Origin: Mycoplasmoides pirum ATCC 25960
Lineage (GTDB): Bacteria > Bacillota_I > Bacilli_A > Mycoplasmatales > Mycoplasmoidaceae
NCBI RefSeq assembly: GCF_000685905.1
Contig: NZ_JMKZ01000002.1
Coordinates: forward strand, 124,001-188,000
Reading direction: 5' to 3'
DNA length: 64,000 nt
Shown: positions 37,015-48,905 of the stretch, piece by piece
Numbering within the stretch: the first letter of the stretch is position 1
Layout of the letters: every line of letters starts with the position of its first letter
Translations under genes and position numbers: made by a program
Notes under the pieces: generated by a model
The model's input: the letters and a program-made list of their open reading frames with translations, nothing else
Databases searched by the model: none
What the model was told of the DNA's origin: nothing

Positions 37015-38238
37015 TTAGTTGTTCTTCATGTACTGATCATTAAACATTCAAGTAATAGTGTTGTTTAAAGATGTCTTATAAGAATTTGATATTGAACTAT
37101 CACCAGCTATCAAATCATAACTAATATTATTTATTGAATCATTAAATCTTAATGGTTGACCTAAACCGAACGGGGATTCTTGTTCAACATTTGTTGATGG
37201 ATCTTTATAACTAAATGTCCCAAAATATATACCTACTATTTCTTTATTTTGATTCATAATCAAACTTCCTGATGAACCGCCAGCTAAATTTGAATTATTA
37301 ATCACATATCCACGACTATTTTGAAAAAATTTTTCGTTGTGATATGTTAAAGATCAATTTAAATTATTCGGGGCATAAAAACCATTATTATCAACAGGAA
37401 AACCATATTGATATGCTAATCTTTTATAATCAAAATCTTGACCCTTTTCAAAAGATGAAATTCCAGGTGGCTGATTAAGAGTTCATTTAGAACCACCAGA
37501 AATAGGATATTTATTATCCAAAAATTGTGATTTGACTGAATCATAATAAGGGTAACCAGCTATAAATGCTTGATCACTACTTAATCTTGAATAATTTATT
37601 TTCTTAAAAAGTTTATCAACATATGATGATTCTGGAACATTTTCCATTAATGTTTTTAAAGAATTAATAGACTGTAAAATTCAATTAGTATATACTCAAT
37701 CAGTAAGATAAAATTCCATTGAAAAAACAGCAAAATCAACATAATAATTTGTTGTGTTTTTGTTAGGCATAAAATTAGTTGCTACAAATTGCGTTTTTGG
37801 TATTGAAGATAATTTTTTATATGTGACATCAAAATCTTTTGGTGGCGGCGGATAATTAATTAATGTTTTGCCTAAATAAAATTCTTGTGTGTGAGGTCAT
37901 AATAAGTTTGGGTATTGTTCTAAATTTCTTAAAGAATCAGCAACATGTAAGTTTGTGCCAAAATAAGCAGTTAATTTATTATTTTCTTCTTTAAAATCAA
38001 ACAATCATCCCGTTCCTGAAATGGCTTTTGAATCAGAATTAATAATTAAAAATGAATATTCTAAATCGTAAATTTGTTTATATGAACCAGAAGTTGGAAT
38101 ATCGTGAGAATGGTTTTTATCATAAAAAGGTTTAGGGAATAAAAACAAAGAACACGATGAAACTAAAACAGCTAGTAATGCAAAAAAAGTAGCAATTACT
38201 AATAACATTCATTTTTTAATATTAAATATTTTTTTCAT
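37015..38238 (-). CDS. DUF31-type serine peptidase lipoprotein
   Basis: 407 residues with a lipoprotein signal (hydrophobic core, then LVSSC, Cys29). It shows a trypsin-like triad arrangement: GTNLHVADSL with His98, YYVDFAVFSMEF with a candidate Asp near 170, and GGSSGSLIMNQ with the nucleophilic Ser about 100 residues from the C-terminus. This matches the mycoplasma DUF31 family, members of which include the immunoglobulin-cleaving MIP proteases. No MIB partner gene is seen here, so an immunoglobulin target is only a possibility. Its last codons are one copy of a 23-bp repeat. Confidence 0.82.
37017..37039. repeat. 23-bp direct repeat, copy 2
   Basis: Exact copy of 36905-36927, 112 bases away. 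It encodes the C-terminal DQYMKNN of the protease in one frame, whereas copy 1 encodes WSVHEEQL of the neighbouring gene in another. Confidence 0.85.
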
Positions 38239-38251
38239 GATTATTTTTAAA

Positions 38252-38872
38252 TTATTTAGTTCCAAATAGGCGATCGCCTGCATCGCCCAAGCCTGGAGTT
38301 ATATATCCTTTTTCATTTAATTTTGTATCTAAAGATGCTAAATATATTTCAACATCAGGATGTGTATTACTAATTTTTTTTAATCCTTCAGGACTACCAA
38401 CTAACCCAACATAACGAATTGATCTTGGTTTAGTTTTTTTAATAGCATCAATTGCCTTGCTTAAAGAATTACCAGTAGCTAACATAGGATCAAGCAATAA
38501 TACATCTGCTTTATTTATGTTTTTGGGAAATTTTGTGTAATATTCCTTAGGAATTAATGTTTTTTCATCTCGATATAAACCAATATGACCAATTTTTGCA
38601 GCTGGAACAATTTGACTAATCCCATCAACCATACCTAATCCAGCTCTTAAAATTGGAACTAAAACTAAATCATTTTTTAATTGATAACCAATTGTTTTTG
38701 AAATCGGTGTATTAATATTTACTTTTTTTAAAGGAAATGACTTTGCAACTTCATACATCATTAATGCAGTAATTTCTTTTAACAAATCTCTAAAATCTTT
38801 TGATTTTGTATTTTTATCTCTCATTTTAGTTAATTTGTCTTTAATTAAAGGATGCTGAATAATTATATACAT
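38252..38872 (-). CDS. upp: Uracil phosphoribosyltransferase
   Basis: Salvages uracil to UMP with PRPP. 206 residues: HPLIKDKLTKMRDK, VPILRAGLGMVDG, PRPP loop DPMLATGNS (128-136) and the C-terminal PGLGDAGDRLFGTK. Stop lies 13 bases upstream of the protease start; an operon with the protease is possible. Confidence 0.96.
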   Translation of the reverse strand: MYIIIQHPLIKDKLTKMRDKNTKSKDFRDLLKEITALMMYEVAKSFPLKKVNINTPISKTIGYQLKNDLVLVPILRAGLGMVDGISQIVPAAKIGHIGLYRDEKTLIPKEYYTKFPKNINKADVLLLDPMLATGNSLSKAIDAIKKTKPRSIRYVGLVGSPEGLKKISNTHPDVEIYLASLDTKLNEKGYITPGLGDAGDRLFGTK

Positions 38873-39004
38873 GCTAAAAATAAAACCTTAAATTCAAAGT
38901 ATATAAAATATTTAGATATAAATATTTATAATATTCTAACAATTTAAATTGACTTTTTTAATTAATTGATTAGTTAAAATCTTAATACGAGGACTTAAAT
39001 TTCT

Positions 39005-39733
39005 ATGATTTTTAAAAAGAAATTTTGTTATGATTCAAGTATTTTTATAAATTACTTTAAAAATTTTTCTAAAACTAGATGAATTTTTTTTGGAGCTTTT
39101 TATTTTTTCCTAATTGCTTTTGGCTTGTTTATTTATCAAATTATTACTGGTTTGATACAAAATACACCAGCAGATAATCCTTGAATTGTTATTGATAAAT
39201 TTACATGACAAAGCAATATATTATTGTTAATTTTTAGTTTTTTTTATGTTTTTTTGCCAAAGCATCAATTTCTAAAAACAGATAGTTTTTTAATTTGTGT
39301 ATTAACTTACATATTTTTTACATTTTTTGGATATAACTTTATATTAACTTTTTTAAATAATGGTTATTCAGGAAATCCGCTTGACATTTTTATAAGTGTT
39401 TGAACACATCTTATTTGTCCTGTGCTTTTTATCATTTGTGGAATTTTAAAATTTGTTTTTGAACCGCAAAAAATAAGACTTAGAAGATTTATAAGAATTT
39501 TAAGTTTTGGAATGATTTATCCTACAATTTATCTTATTTATCTTTCAACTATCCCTTTTGTATTTAATAATGGTAATGAAACATATTCAATATATGGCAT
39601 AGCAACAAACACTAAAGATAATCCATCAATTGCTTGACCTATAATTTTTGGTATGTACTTTTTATTTTTTCCAGGTACTTTGTTTGGATTTTATTCTATT
39701 GCTAAAATCATTGCTAAAAAAATGAAAAAATAA
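39005..39733 (+). CDS. Multi-pass membrane protein, DUF1600/Pr6Pr-like
   Basis: 242 residues, about six membrane helices. KFTWQSNILLLIFSFFYVF and SVWTHLICPVLFIICG resemble the paired FTxxSN and HxxxPV motifs of the Pr6Pr/DUF1600 membrane family; assignment is by eye. Function unknown. ATG 39005 with a weak GAGG upstream. Five TGA Trp codons. It ends 15 bases before the galE stop, tail to tail. Confidence 0.7.
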
Positions 39734-39748
39734 TTTAACTAAATCAAA

Positions 39749-40735
39749 TTAAAATATTTTATTTTTAGTTCTAAACATTAAATCAGATTGAATCATATCT
39801 TTTAAAGTTTTTTGAGGAATTCATTTTAAAAACTTTTTAGCTAGAATATTGGATGTGATTAGTTTTGAAGGATCCCCTTGTCTTCTTGGACAAATTTTTA
39901 CATTTTTTAAAGGACTTTTAGTTATTTTTTCTAACATAGTCAAACATTCTTTAACTGTGTATCCTTTGTTTGAACCTAAATTAACAGCAATAGTTTTATT
40001 TTTAATATCATTTAAATAATTAACTGCCAATAAATGAGCATTAGCTAAATCAACAACATGGATAAAATCTCGCAAACAAGTTCCATCTTTAGTATCCTTA
40101 TAATCATTACCAAAAATTTTAAATTCATTGTTGTTTAAATAAGACATAACTAAACGCGGAATCAATAAAGTAGTTTTTTTATTAAATATACCTAATTTAT
40201 AGTCATCACTAGCGCCTGCAACATTAAAATATCGCAAAATAACAGATTTAATACCATAAGCATGTTCTGCAGCTTTCAATAAAAATTCACAAGTTAATTT
40301 ACTAGAACCATAAGGATTAATTGGATTTTTAACATCATCTTCAAAAATAGGTAATTTTTCAGGATTGCCATATACTGCTGCTGTTGAAGAAAAAATAATT
40401 TTTTTTATTTTATTTTCTTTCATTACTTCTAAAATATTTATTAATCCACCAACATTGTTTTTGTAATATTCTAAAGGTTTAGAAACTGATTCAGATACAA
40501 TTATTTTTGCAGCAAAATGCATAATCACATCAGGTTTAATTTTCTTAACTGCTAAAGTTAATTTTTTATAATCTAATTGTGAACCTTGCATAAATTTAAC
40601 AGATTTAGGTAAGGCCTTTTTTGTTCCTGTTGATAAATCATCAAAAACTAAAATTTGATTTTTTTTATTTTGTGCTAAAAGATGAGCTACATTTGATCCA
40701 ATATAACCAGCACCACCAATAAGTAAATATTTCAT
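39749..40735 (-). CDS. galE: UDP-glucose 4-epimerase
   Basis: An extended SDR enzyme, 328 residues, interconverting UDP-Glc and UDP-Gal for glycolipid or surface glycan synthesis. NAD-binding GGAGYIGS (7-14), catalytic SST (116-118) and YGSSK with Tyr142/Lys146; RYFNVAGA and GTCLRDFIHVVDLA follow. ATG 40735 lies 15 bases downstream of the stop of an acidic unknown gene. Confidence 0.96.
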
Positions 40736-40750
40736 ATTGTATTTATTCCT

Positions 40751-41572
40751 TTAATCAATTTTATCGTTTAAATAATCTAATATCTCTTTTGTTCCGCTTA
40801 ATACATCTTCATCAGATAAATTTTTAGTAATTTCATCTAGAGTTCTAAAATAATCTGATTTTTCAAGTAAATCGTTATGTAAATCATTGTTATCCAAAGA
40901 GGATTCGTCCTCTACTAATTGTGATTCACTTAAATTATCTATATCTCATGTTATATTTTCTTGAAAATCATTTAATAATTCTTGAGTAACATTTAAAGAT
41001 TCATTGTAATCGTTAAAAGATTCTATTAATGGATTTTCGTCAATTTTAAATTCATTTAATTCAAAATCATTTTTATCATCAGAAACATTATTTAAATTAG
41101 ATGGTAAAAAATCATTTTCTTTTTGAGTAACGTTTTTGATAATTTCTAATTTTTTGATTTCTGTTGGTTTAATATAATTTTTATATAAATAACTGTCGTT
41201 TTGAACTGAAGGAATAATTTCAATCACTTCATCATTAGTTGAATCATAATAAAATAAACCTATATTTTTAATGTCATCTTTTGGAAGTGGCAAATTAGTA
41301 ATAATATCTTTCACTTCATCTAAAATTTTTTCATTAGTAACATAGATATAATAAAAATCCACAAAATTATTTGGTTTTTGATTTTGCAACAATTGATAAA
41401 TAATTTTTTCAAAAAAAACAAGATCATTTGCAAACATGTAACCAATCAATATTTTTTTGTCTAGAAAATAACAAAGAATTTTAAATTTGATATCATCATT
41501 AACCTTATAATCTTCAAAAGATCACATGTTATTAGATGAATCATTAAAAATTGATTTAATTTTTTTATCCAT
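40751..41572 (-). CDS. Unrecognised acidic protein
   Basis: 273 residues, no family recognised. The N-terminal ~140 residues look globular (MDKKIKSIFNDSSNNMWSFE..., KIIYQLLQNQKPNNFVDFYY). The remainder is highly Asp/Glu/Asn-rich and probably disordered. No signal peptide or membrane helix. It is located between galE and cinA, where M. genitalium has small conserved unknowns (recalled synteny, unverified). Two TGA Trp codons. Confidence 0.75.
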
Positions 41573-41615
41573 AATTTTTTATATAAATCCTTTAATATTT
41601 TCAACAATATTCAAA

Positions 41616-42158
41616 TTAATCATTTTGTTTAATAAGTAATTTAAATAATTGCTCAACAATTTTCATTGTCATTAATTTTCGATAAACACTGCGGACTACA
41701 GAATCATTAATTTCATGTTCAGATTCGCCCGAAGTTGCTAATCATTTGTCAACTTCACTTTTTTCAATTCTACCTTCATATTCATAAGCACGATCTATGA
41801 TAACAATACAAAAATAATATAGACCCACTGGTTTATTTTCGGTGTTAGTTGGACCAGCAATTCCTGTTACACTTATGGAAATATCAGAATTAAAATTCTT
41901 TATTGCTCCTATTGCCATTTCTTTTGCAACTTCTGATGATATTACACCGTGTTCTCTAATAGTTGCATCTTTAACATTTAATAATTTTTTCTTCATCTCT
42001 GATGTATATGTAATAACTCCACCTTTATACACAGATGAAGCATTAGGAGCTCCAACTAATGTTGAAGCAATCATTCCACCAGTAACTGATTCTGCTGTTG
42101 ATAATGTGTATTTATTTTTAATTAATTTATCAATTATAAAATCTTTATAATCCTTCAT
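41616..42158 (-). CDS. cinA: CinA-family protein (nicotinamide-nucleotide amidase domain)
   Basis: 180 residues comprising only the C-terminal CinA/PncC domain that deamidates NMN. AESVTGGMIAS (with catalytic-type Ser), GVITYTSEMKKKLL, EHGVISSEVAKEMA and VTGIAGPT are visible. The N-terminal MoCF domain of full CinA is absent, as usual in mycoplasmas. ATG 42158 is chosen over an upstream TTG. Confidence 0.9.
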
Positions 42159-42212
42159 AATACTCAAAAATCTCTAATATTTAATAAATGAACATATAGA
42201 TATATTTTATAT

Positions 42213-42857
42213 TTATTTAGTTGTGTTTTTAGAATTTATTAATTTTGTTACTTTTTTAAAATAAATTCAACAAGAAATAATACTAAATAAAATAGCAATT
42301 CAATAAGGTAACATTTGGATTAATCAAAATCAAAGTTGCTTATCAATATTTAAATTATTATTAATGGAAAAAGTAAAAAAAAACAATGATAAAATACAAC
42401 TCAACATTTGAAATATTGTTTTTAATTTTCCAAAAATGTTAGCAGAAATAATTATATTTTTATTCAATGCAAACATTCTAAATCCATCCATTAAAATATC
42501 TCGCACAATAAAAATAATTACTAAAGAAAAATGCACAATACCTTGAGCGGCAAAAGCAATTAACAATGAATTAATTAAAATTTTATCCGCAATAGGATCT
42601 CACATTTTTCCTCAATCAGATATTACATTTCATTTTCTTGCTAAATATCCATCAAGTCAATCTGAAATTGAAGAAATTATAAATAAAATTCCCGCAACAA
42701 AAAAACCTATAGAGATTTTTAAACTTATTTGTGAATTTATAAATAAAAAATTAAATTCATAAAAAATATTTGTTTGCAATGAAATTAATAAAATAATTGG
42801 TACAAATAAAATAATTCTAAATATTGTTAATAAATTTGGTATATTGGTTTTTTTCAT
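42213..42857 (-). CDS. pgsA: CDP-diacylglycerol-glycerol-3-phosphate phosphatidyltransferase
   Basis: Makes phosphatidylglycerophosphate. 214 residues, several membrane helices and the CDP-alcohol signature D-x2-DG-x2-AR-x8-G-x3-D-x3-D, seen as DWLDGYLARKW...GKMWDPIADK near residues 66-92. ATG 42857 follows the asnS stop by 6 bases. Confidence 0.94.
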
Positions 42858-42863
42858 GTAAGA

Positions 42864-44261
42864 CTAAAAATCTAATTGACCGTGAACACGTGGGAATGGA
42901 ATTGCATCACGAATATTATCAATTCCAGTTAAATACATAACTAATCGATCAAAACCTAATCCAAAACCACTAGAAGCATAATAACCATATTTTCTTAAAT
43001 CTAAATATCATTGAATAGAAGAAATATCAATGTTTAACTCACGACAACGTTGCATTAACTTTTGGTAATTATCTTCACGTTGGCTACCGCCACATAATTC
43101 TCCAACACCCGGAACTAATAAATCAACTGCAGCAACAGTTATGCCATCATTATTTTGCTTCATGTAAAATGCTTTTGTTTCTTTTGGATAGTTAATTACA
43201 AAAACAGGACTATTAAAAACCTTTTCACAAATATATCTTTCATGTTCAGTTCCTAAATCCATTCCAAAATAAATGTTTTTATTTTCAAAATTAACACCTT
43301 TTGAAACAGCAATTTTTAAATGCTCAATTACTTCTTTATATTCAATTTTTGCAAAATCATTTGAAACAATAGATTTTAAATTAGAAATTAAATTTTTATT
43401 TATATTGTCATTACAATATTGCAATTCACTTTTAGCATAATTTGTTAAATAAAGAATTGAATGTTTAATCATTAATTCCATTATCTTAATTAGTTGATCT
43501 AATGATGTGAAAGCCATTTCTGGTTCTAACATTCAAAATTCTGATAAATGTCTATTTGTGTGTGATTTTTCAGCTCGAAACGTTGGACCAAAAGTAAATA
43601 CTCTTTTATACACTTGAGCATATGCTTCAGCAGCCATTTGCCCTGTAACTGTTAGTAAAGCTTTTTTTCCAAAAAAATTATGTTCAAATGGGCTATCAAC
43701 TTGAAAAAATTCACCCGCTCCTTCACTATCGTTTGATGTAATTATTGGAGAATGAATATATGTAAAATCATTATTTTTGAAAAATTCAAATATTGAATTG
43801 CTTAATTCGCTACGAATCTTCATAATGCTATAGAATTTATTTGTTCGGCCTCTAAGGTGAGCTATGGAACGTAAAAACTCATTACTATGATGCTTTTTTT
43901 GAATTGGATAATCTATATCTGATTTTTTTAATACTTGAATTTTTTCGGCACGAATTTCAAATGGTTGTTTAGCTTGAGGCGTTACAACAACAATCCCTTG
44001 TACTTTTATACTAGCACTCAAACTAAGATTTTTTAATTCGTCATAATTTTCAATATTTTCTTTTTTATAAACTATTTGAACATGTTCTAAAGTCGAACCA
44101 TCATTTAAAGAAATAAAACCAATAGATCCACTTTCGCGATTGGCTCTAACTCATCCAACTAAATTAACTTGAATATTATTTAAATTTTGATACTCATTTC
44201 ACAATACTTTGTTTGTATCAATAGTAGTTTTTTTATCATGATTTATATAATTTTTTTCCAT
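42864..44261 (-). CDS. asnS: Asparaginyl-tRNA synthetase
   Basis: Class IIb synthetase, 465 residues. N-terminal OB anticodon-binding domain ([18 protein letters not shown]), motif 2 [21 protein letters not shown] and motif 3 [12 protein letters not shown]. The Asn-type RHLSEFW distinguishes it from AspRS. First gene of the asnS-pgsA-cinA-unknown-galE run. Confidence 0.97.
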
Positions 44262-44441
44262 AAAAAGATAATTTCCAACAATCTATTTGAGTTTTAATAA
44301 ATATTTACAAATTTGTTATATGTTTTGTATAAATTATACTATATAAATTAACTTTGAAATATTTCTAATAATCATTAAAAACATACTAATTAATTTAAAA
44401 AGTATAATTAAATAAAAATTAAAAAATTAACTAAAATTACA
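44262..44441. promoter_or_regulatory. Divergent promoter region asnS / MBL hydrolase
   Basis: TATAAT on plus at 44403-44408 lies 33 bases upstream of the hydrolase ATG. On minus, TATAAT at 44333-44338 is about 70 bases upstream of asnS. No -35 hexamers stand out. Confidence 0.45.
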
Positions 44442-45134
44442 ATGAAAATAAAAGATGAAAAAGAAATTTACAAATGTGATTATAGAGAACAATGAATTTT
44501 TGATGATTTATATGTTCTAATTAATAATCAAATTAAAAATAATACATACATCATTAAAAATAAAAATGAAGCAATAATAATTGATCCTAGTTTCAATGGT
44601 AAAAAAGTTATTAAGTTTTTAAAAGACAATAAAATTCAACATATAGTAATTTTAATTACTCATGGTCATTTCGACCATGTTGGTCAAAGTGTTGAAGTCG
44701 CAGAACATTTCAATTGCAAAATTTATATTCATGAAAAAGATTTAGAATTAAAAACAAAATATCAAACTAAATATTTTGAGTTTTTAGATGAAAAAGATAA
44801 TCTTTTTAAAAAATTTGTTAGTTTTAAAGCAAAAATGCCGAAATTACCATTAAAAAATTTTAATGTAAAAATTTTAGAAACACCTGGTCATACACCTGGA
44901 AGTGTGTGTTATTTAATAAATAACTATGTTTTTACAGGGGATTTTATATTTGATGTAGATATTGGAAGAACTGATTTTGAATATTCAGATAAGAAATTAA
45001 TGACTCAAAGTTTAAAAAAGTTTATAAATAATTTTAAAAATAAAAATTTTTATATGTTTCCGGGTCATGAAGAATGAACAAAAATTGACGATTTAAAAAT
45101 AATTAATCCTTTTGTTAAAAATTTTTTTAAATAG
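44442..45134 (+). CDS. Metallo-beta-lactamase-fold hydrolase (glyoxalase II-like)
   Basis: 230 residues. Zinc motif THGHFDHVGQ (HxHxDH), then ETPGHTPGS (His), FTGDFIFD (Asp) and FPGHEEW (His), the classic glyoxalase II-like set. Substrate is not deducible. Plus strand, isolated, with a good -10. Its last 8 bases overlap the end of convergent coaD. Confidence 0.9.
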
Positions 45135-45582
45135 TTTTTTGTTTAAAAAAATTTTTGTGTTTTAAAATAGTCTTTTTTATTTCTGAAGAAGAAATCGATT
45201 TATAAACATTATCACTAAATAGAACTATTGTTTCTAAATCTGGATTTAATTCTTTATTTACTGAAGCATTATATAATTGCTGTTTCATGTCTCTAATATT
45301 GCGAACACCTGAAATTAAATATTTAGCTTTATATTTTTTAGCAGCATCAACAATATATTTTGATCACAAAATAACTTTTATATTTTTAAAATTTAAACTT
45401 TTAATAATTTTTTGTACTTCAATTTTTCGTTTGTGAAGTGATGTTTTTTGTTGTTTATCAATATTTATAGAAACACAAACTATTACTTCATCAAATAATT
45501 TTGATGCTTTTTCAATAATATGAATGTGCCCAATATGTATAGGATCAAAACTTCCTGGAAATAATGCAATTTTTTTTGACAT
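45127..45582 (-). CDS. coaD: Phosphopantetheine adenylyltransferase
   Basis: Penultimate step of CoA synthesis. 151 residues: [15 protein letters not shown] (HxGH nucleotidyl-transferase motif), [12 protein letters not shown] and ISSSEIKK (family ISSTxIR). ATG overlaps the nusG stop by one base. Complements coaX found at 49.2 kb. Confidence 0.94.
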
Positions 45583-46493
45583 TATTCTTTTAATTTTATT
45601 TGATTATAGGGCAATAAAACTGTTGTTTCTTTTCCCATAAAATCTACTAAAATTTTTGCTTCTTTTTTATTGTTATCAAGTTCTATTATTTGACCATCAA
45701 TATTTTCATAATCTCCAACTAATATAGTAACTGTGTGACCAATTTTAAATTCAAAATTTTCATTAAAATTAATGTTATCGTTATTACTTAAAACTTTTTG
45801 TTCTGGCATTAATTTAGATGTTTCATTTAAATCTAAATTTTTAGAAATGGAATTTATTTCAGTTGTAGGATCTTCTATGGGTTTAATAATGATATCGCTA
45901 ACATCTGTTATAGTTTGAATTTTAGTTTTTGGTTTATTATTCTCATTATCAAAACCTATCAACTTACCGTTTTCATCAAATTTATCAATAGGCACTTCAA
46001 TAATAGCATTTGGTGTAACAATAGCTCTATATTCTGGGTCAGACGATTCACCAGATAATAACATTTCTTCATCAAAAGTAATTGGTATAGGTTTTGCACC
46101 TTTTCCAGATGAACCCACTAAACCACTAATATTTTGAGCATTACGAACAGCAAACCATGTATCGTCATTCATAATCATTTTTACATAAATGTATCCAGGA
46201 AACTTGTTACGATCTATTATTTTAACTTTTAGATATTTACCATCTCCTAAAAATTTTCAATAAATGTTTGCAGAATTGCGCATATTTCTAGGCGGTAATT
46301 TTTGGGGATTATTATCATCAAAAATTTCTTCTATAACTTCACGTCTCTTGATAGTTTTAGCATCTACAATATATTCATCAAAATGCATTGCTTGTACTTT
46401 TGCTTTTAAATTTTTGATAACAGTATCTTCATTGCCATTTATGCAAGTAGTAATAAATCACTGTATTGGAATATTTTTATTTTTTTTTGACAT
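45582..46493 (-). CDS. nusG: Transcription termination/antitermination factor NusG, enlarged
   Basis: 303 residues against about 180 in most bacteria. The N-terminal NGN domain ([43 protein letters not shown]) is followed by an insertion of about 110 residues, acidic and Ser/Asn-rich (about 145-250). The C-terminal KOW domain ([24 protein letters not shown]) completes it. An enlarged linker is known from mycoplasmas. Order rpmG-secE-nusG is conserved. Confidence 0.94.
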
Positions 46494-46512
46494 GTTTATA
46501 AATCTCTATTCT

Positions 46513-46914
46513 TTAACTATTTAAAATACCTAACGCAATAAAAATTTCTGTAACCCCAAAAAATAATGCTGTTAATATTAAAACTATCAATGCCACAATT
46601 AAAAAACTAGTTATTAAATATCTAGGTGATGGTCAAGAAATTCTTTTCGATTCTTTATTCATTCCATATCATCATTGTTTCATCACAAATTTAAATGAAC
46701 GTCTTTCATGCTTGTGATATTGCAAATCATTTAATTTTGATTGTTCTTTATCTTTTTTTCTTTTTTCTTTGACACGTTCTTTTAACTCTTTATGAACTTT
46801 TATAACATCTGGATCTTCATATTCAGAAAGAGCAGTGTGTTTTAAACGAGAACGTTCATGAACACCAGAATTATCAATTTGTTCATCTTTGATATTATCA
46901 TTTTTATTTGACAT
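46513..46914 (-). CDS. secE: Preprotein translocase subunit SecE
   Basis: 133 residues. A charged N-terminal extension (about 80 residues, Lys/Glu-rich) precedes the SecE core: NKESKRISWPSPRYLITSFLIV with a single membrane helix. The KRISWPS motif is the family signature. It overlaps rpmG by one base. Confidence 0.92.
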
Positions 46915-47060
46915 TAGCGAGACTCCTTGTGTAAGGTTTTTAAATTACACTTTGAACAATATTTTTTTAATTCAAGTCTTTGTGTTTTTAATTTTGATTT
47001 GGTTGTTGAATAGTTTCGTGAGTTACATTCTTCACAAATTAAAATTGATTTAGAACGCAT
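46914..47060 (-). CDS. rpmG: 50S ribosomal protein L33
   Basis: A 48-residue zinc-ribbon L33: CEEC near 9-12 and CSKC near 35-38, then LKTLHKESR. Too short for usual ORF cut-offs. It leads the rpmG-secE-nusG-coaD transcript. Confidence 0.93.
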   Translation of the reverse strand: MRSKSILICEECNSRNYSTTKSKLKTQRLELKKYCSKCNLKTLHKESR

Positions 47061-47085
47061 ATTGTTTTGTTAAATTTTGGTTTTA

Positions 47086-47130
47086 AAATAAAAAAACCCA
47101 ATGCCAAGCAATGAGTTTGTAATTATTATA
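47086..47130 (-). promoter_or_regulatory. Promoter and leader hairpin of rpmG-secE-nusG
   Basis: On minus, TATAAT (47125-47130) is followed within a few bases by an imperfect hairpin (AACTCATTGC / GCATTGGGTT, loop TTG; one mismatch, one G-T) and a T7 tract, about 30 bases before the rpmG ATG. It could be an attenuator or a barrier to read-through. Confidence 0.45.
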
Positions 47131-47201
47131 GCACATTTAAAACTTTTAAATAATGAAAATTACTTATCGTTAAAATGTTTATATATTGTCATCAAAAATC
47201 A

Positions 47202-47230
47202 AAAAAACCATTTTTGCTAAATGGTTTTTT
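47202..47230 (-). terminator. Terminator downstream of the LRR surface-protein gene
   Basis: AAAAAACCATTT (47202-47213) pairs perfectly with AAATGGTTTTTT (47219-47230) around TTGCT. T-runs occur on both strands, so it can be bidirectional. Located 12 bases past the gene's stop. Confidence 0.85.
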
Positions 47231-47242
47231 GATTTCATTAAA

Positions 47243-48856
47243 TTATTTGTTTACATTAATTGGTTTTTGTGTATTTTTAAAACTAGAAGGTTGTTTAGGT
47301 TCATTATTTATTGGAGCTTGTACTTGTGTGTTGTGTTTTAAGTTAGTTGGGGGTGCAACTTTTTTAACATTAGGATTTGTAGGTTTAGAAGCTTTTAACA
47401 TTGTTGGACGTTTTTTAATGGAGTTATTTGATAATTTTTTAAACACCGCTCCAATGCTAACAGTTAAATTATCTATTTTTTTATTTGTATGAATAAACAT
47501 TTCGCGAGTATTTTTATGTAACAAATTAGTTTTTCTATGCATTTTTTTCAAAGGCAATCCAATAGCTAAACCTAGCAATATGATTGAAGCAATAATTGAA
47601 CCCAAAACAATTCCTAATAAACTATAATTAAATGATTGTTTTGCCAATTCTTCTTTTGAAACTAAAAGATTTATTTTGTCATGTTTAACATTATGTTGTA
47701 TTAAAACATCTTTAACATCTTGATTATATACATCATATTGAACATTATCTGAAAGAGATTTTAAGGCATTGTTTTGAAGTATTAATTTTTCAGAGTAAAT
47801 TATTACTTTAGATAAGTTGGGAGAATGATCTAGAAATGCATCATCTTCTATTGAATTAATATTATTAGGTATTGTAATAGTATCTTTTGTTTTACCTAAA
47901 TCTGTTAACGCAACCATTTTCTCATTGACTATTACATACAAATCATTATTAGAAATAGCAATAGAATTTCTTTCAGCTCCTGAAACAATCAATTTGTCAA
48001 CAAGTTCTTGTGAATCAACTAAAATTCTTTTTACTCCTTTGTATGTTTTTGAGTCACCACCAAATGATTCTATCTTCATATCTTTTGTAAATTTAAGAAT
48101 TAGAGAATTACAATTAAGAAAAGCACTTGGGCCTATTTTTTTAAGATTTTTCGGAAAAGTAACGGTTTTCAAAATTTTACAATCTTCTAAAAATGATTCT
48201 GGTATTGTTGTCATACTATCTGGTAAAACAATTGATTCCAAACCCGAATTGTCAAAAACATTATTTGAATACTGAATATTAGAATTTGCTTGTAAGTATA
48301 CATTTCGCAAATTTGTAGTATTGGAAAAAGCATATGATCCAATTTTTTCAATTGAACTAGGAAAGTTAACAAATGTTAAAGAACTGCAACCTTGAAAAGC
48401 ATAGTCACCAATTTCTTTTAAATGAGTTACAAATAAATTTATACGTTTTAAATTAATACAACCTCTAAAAGCAAGTTTATCAATTTTTTCTATGTTCGGC
48501 GCTAAAATTACATTTTTTATAACTTTATTTCAATCAAAAACACTTTCGCCAATAATTTTAACATTTTCAGGAATACTTAATGTTTTTTGTTTTTTGCCTA
48601 AATCAGTTAAACCAGTAATTGTGTCTTTGCTATCATTAAATGTAAAAAATGAAGAATTATTTAATTGTGTTTTACTATAATCACTTTCTATTTTTAAAGG
48701 GTCAGAATTAATTTTATTTGAATCGTTTTTGTTAATTAAAGAATATTTAGTTGAATTATTTGATTGTTTAACTAAAACATTTGTTCCTATTGAAAAAACT
48801 GAAACAAATGATGCAATAAATAAAACAGGCAATAATTTTTTTAAAAATTTTGGCAT
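47243..48856 (-). CDS. BspA-type leucine-rich-repeat surface protein
   Basis: 537 residues. N-terminal signal-anchor-like helix (MPKFLKKLLPVLFIASFVSV). LRR_5/BspA repeats run over about 85-330 (for example LKEIGDYAFQGCSSLTFVNFP, SIEKIGSYAFSNTTNLRNVYL; split). A membrane helix at about 405-431 ends GLAIGLPLKK, followed by a cytoplasmic Pro/Lys-rich tail with IDNLTVSIGAVFKKLS (461-476). No lipobox. The same helix-tail module ends the 1037-residue protein at 56.5-59.6 kb. An inverted repeat flanks the upstream promoter region. Probable adhesin or surface antigen. Confidence 0.85.
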
Positions 48857-48905
48857 TATTTTTCCTTTTTTAAATAAATTTAAAAAAACAAAAAACTTTT
48901 AAAAA

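Noticed and set aside
37015-38238. Calling the protease an immunoglobulin-cleaving MIP
   Set aside because: DUF31 triad-like motifs are present, but there is no adjacent MIB partner, so only the family name is supported.
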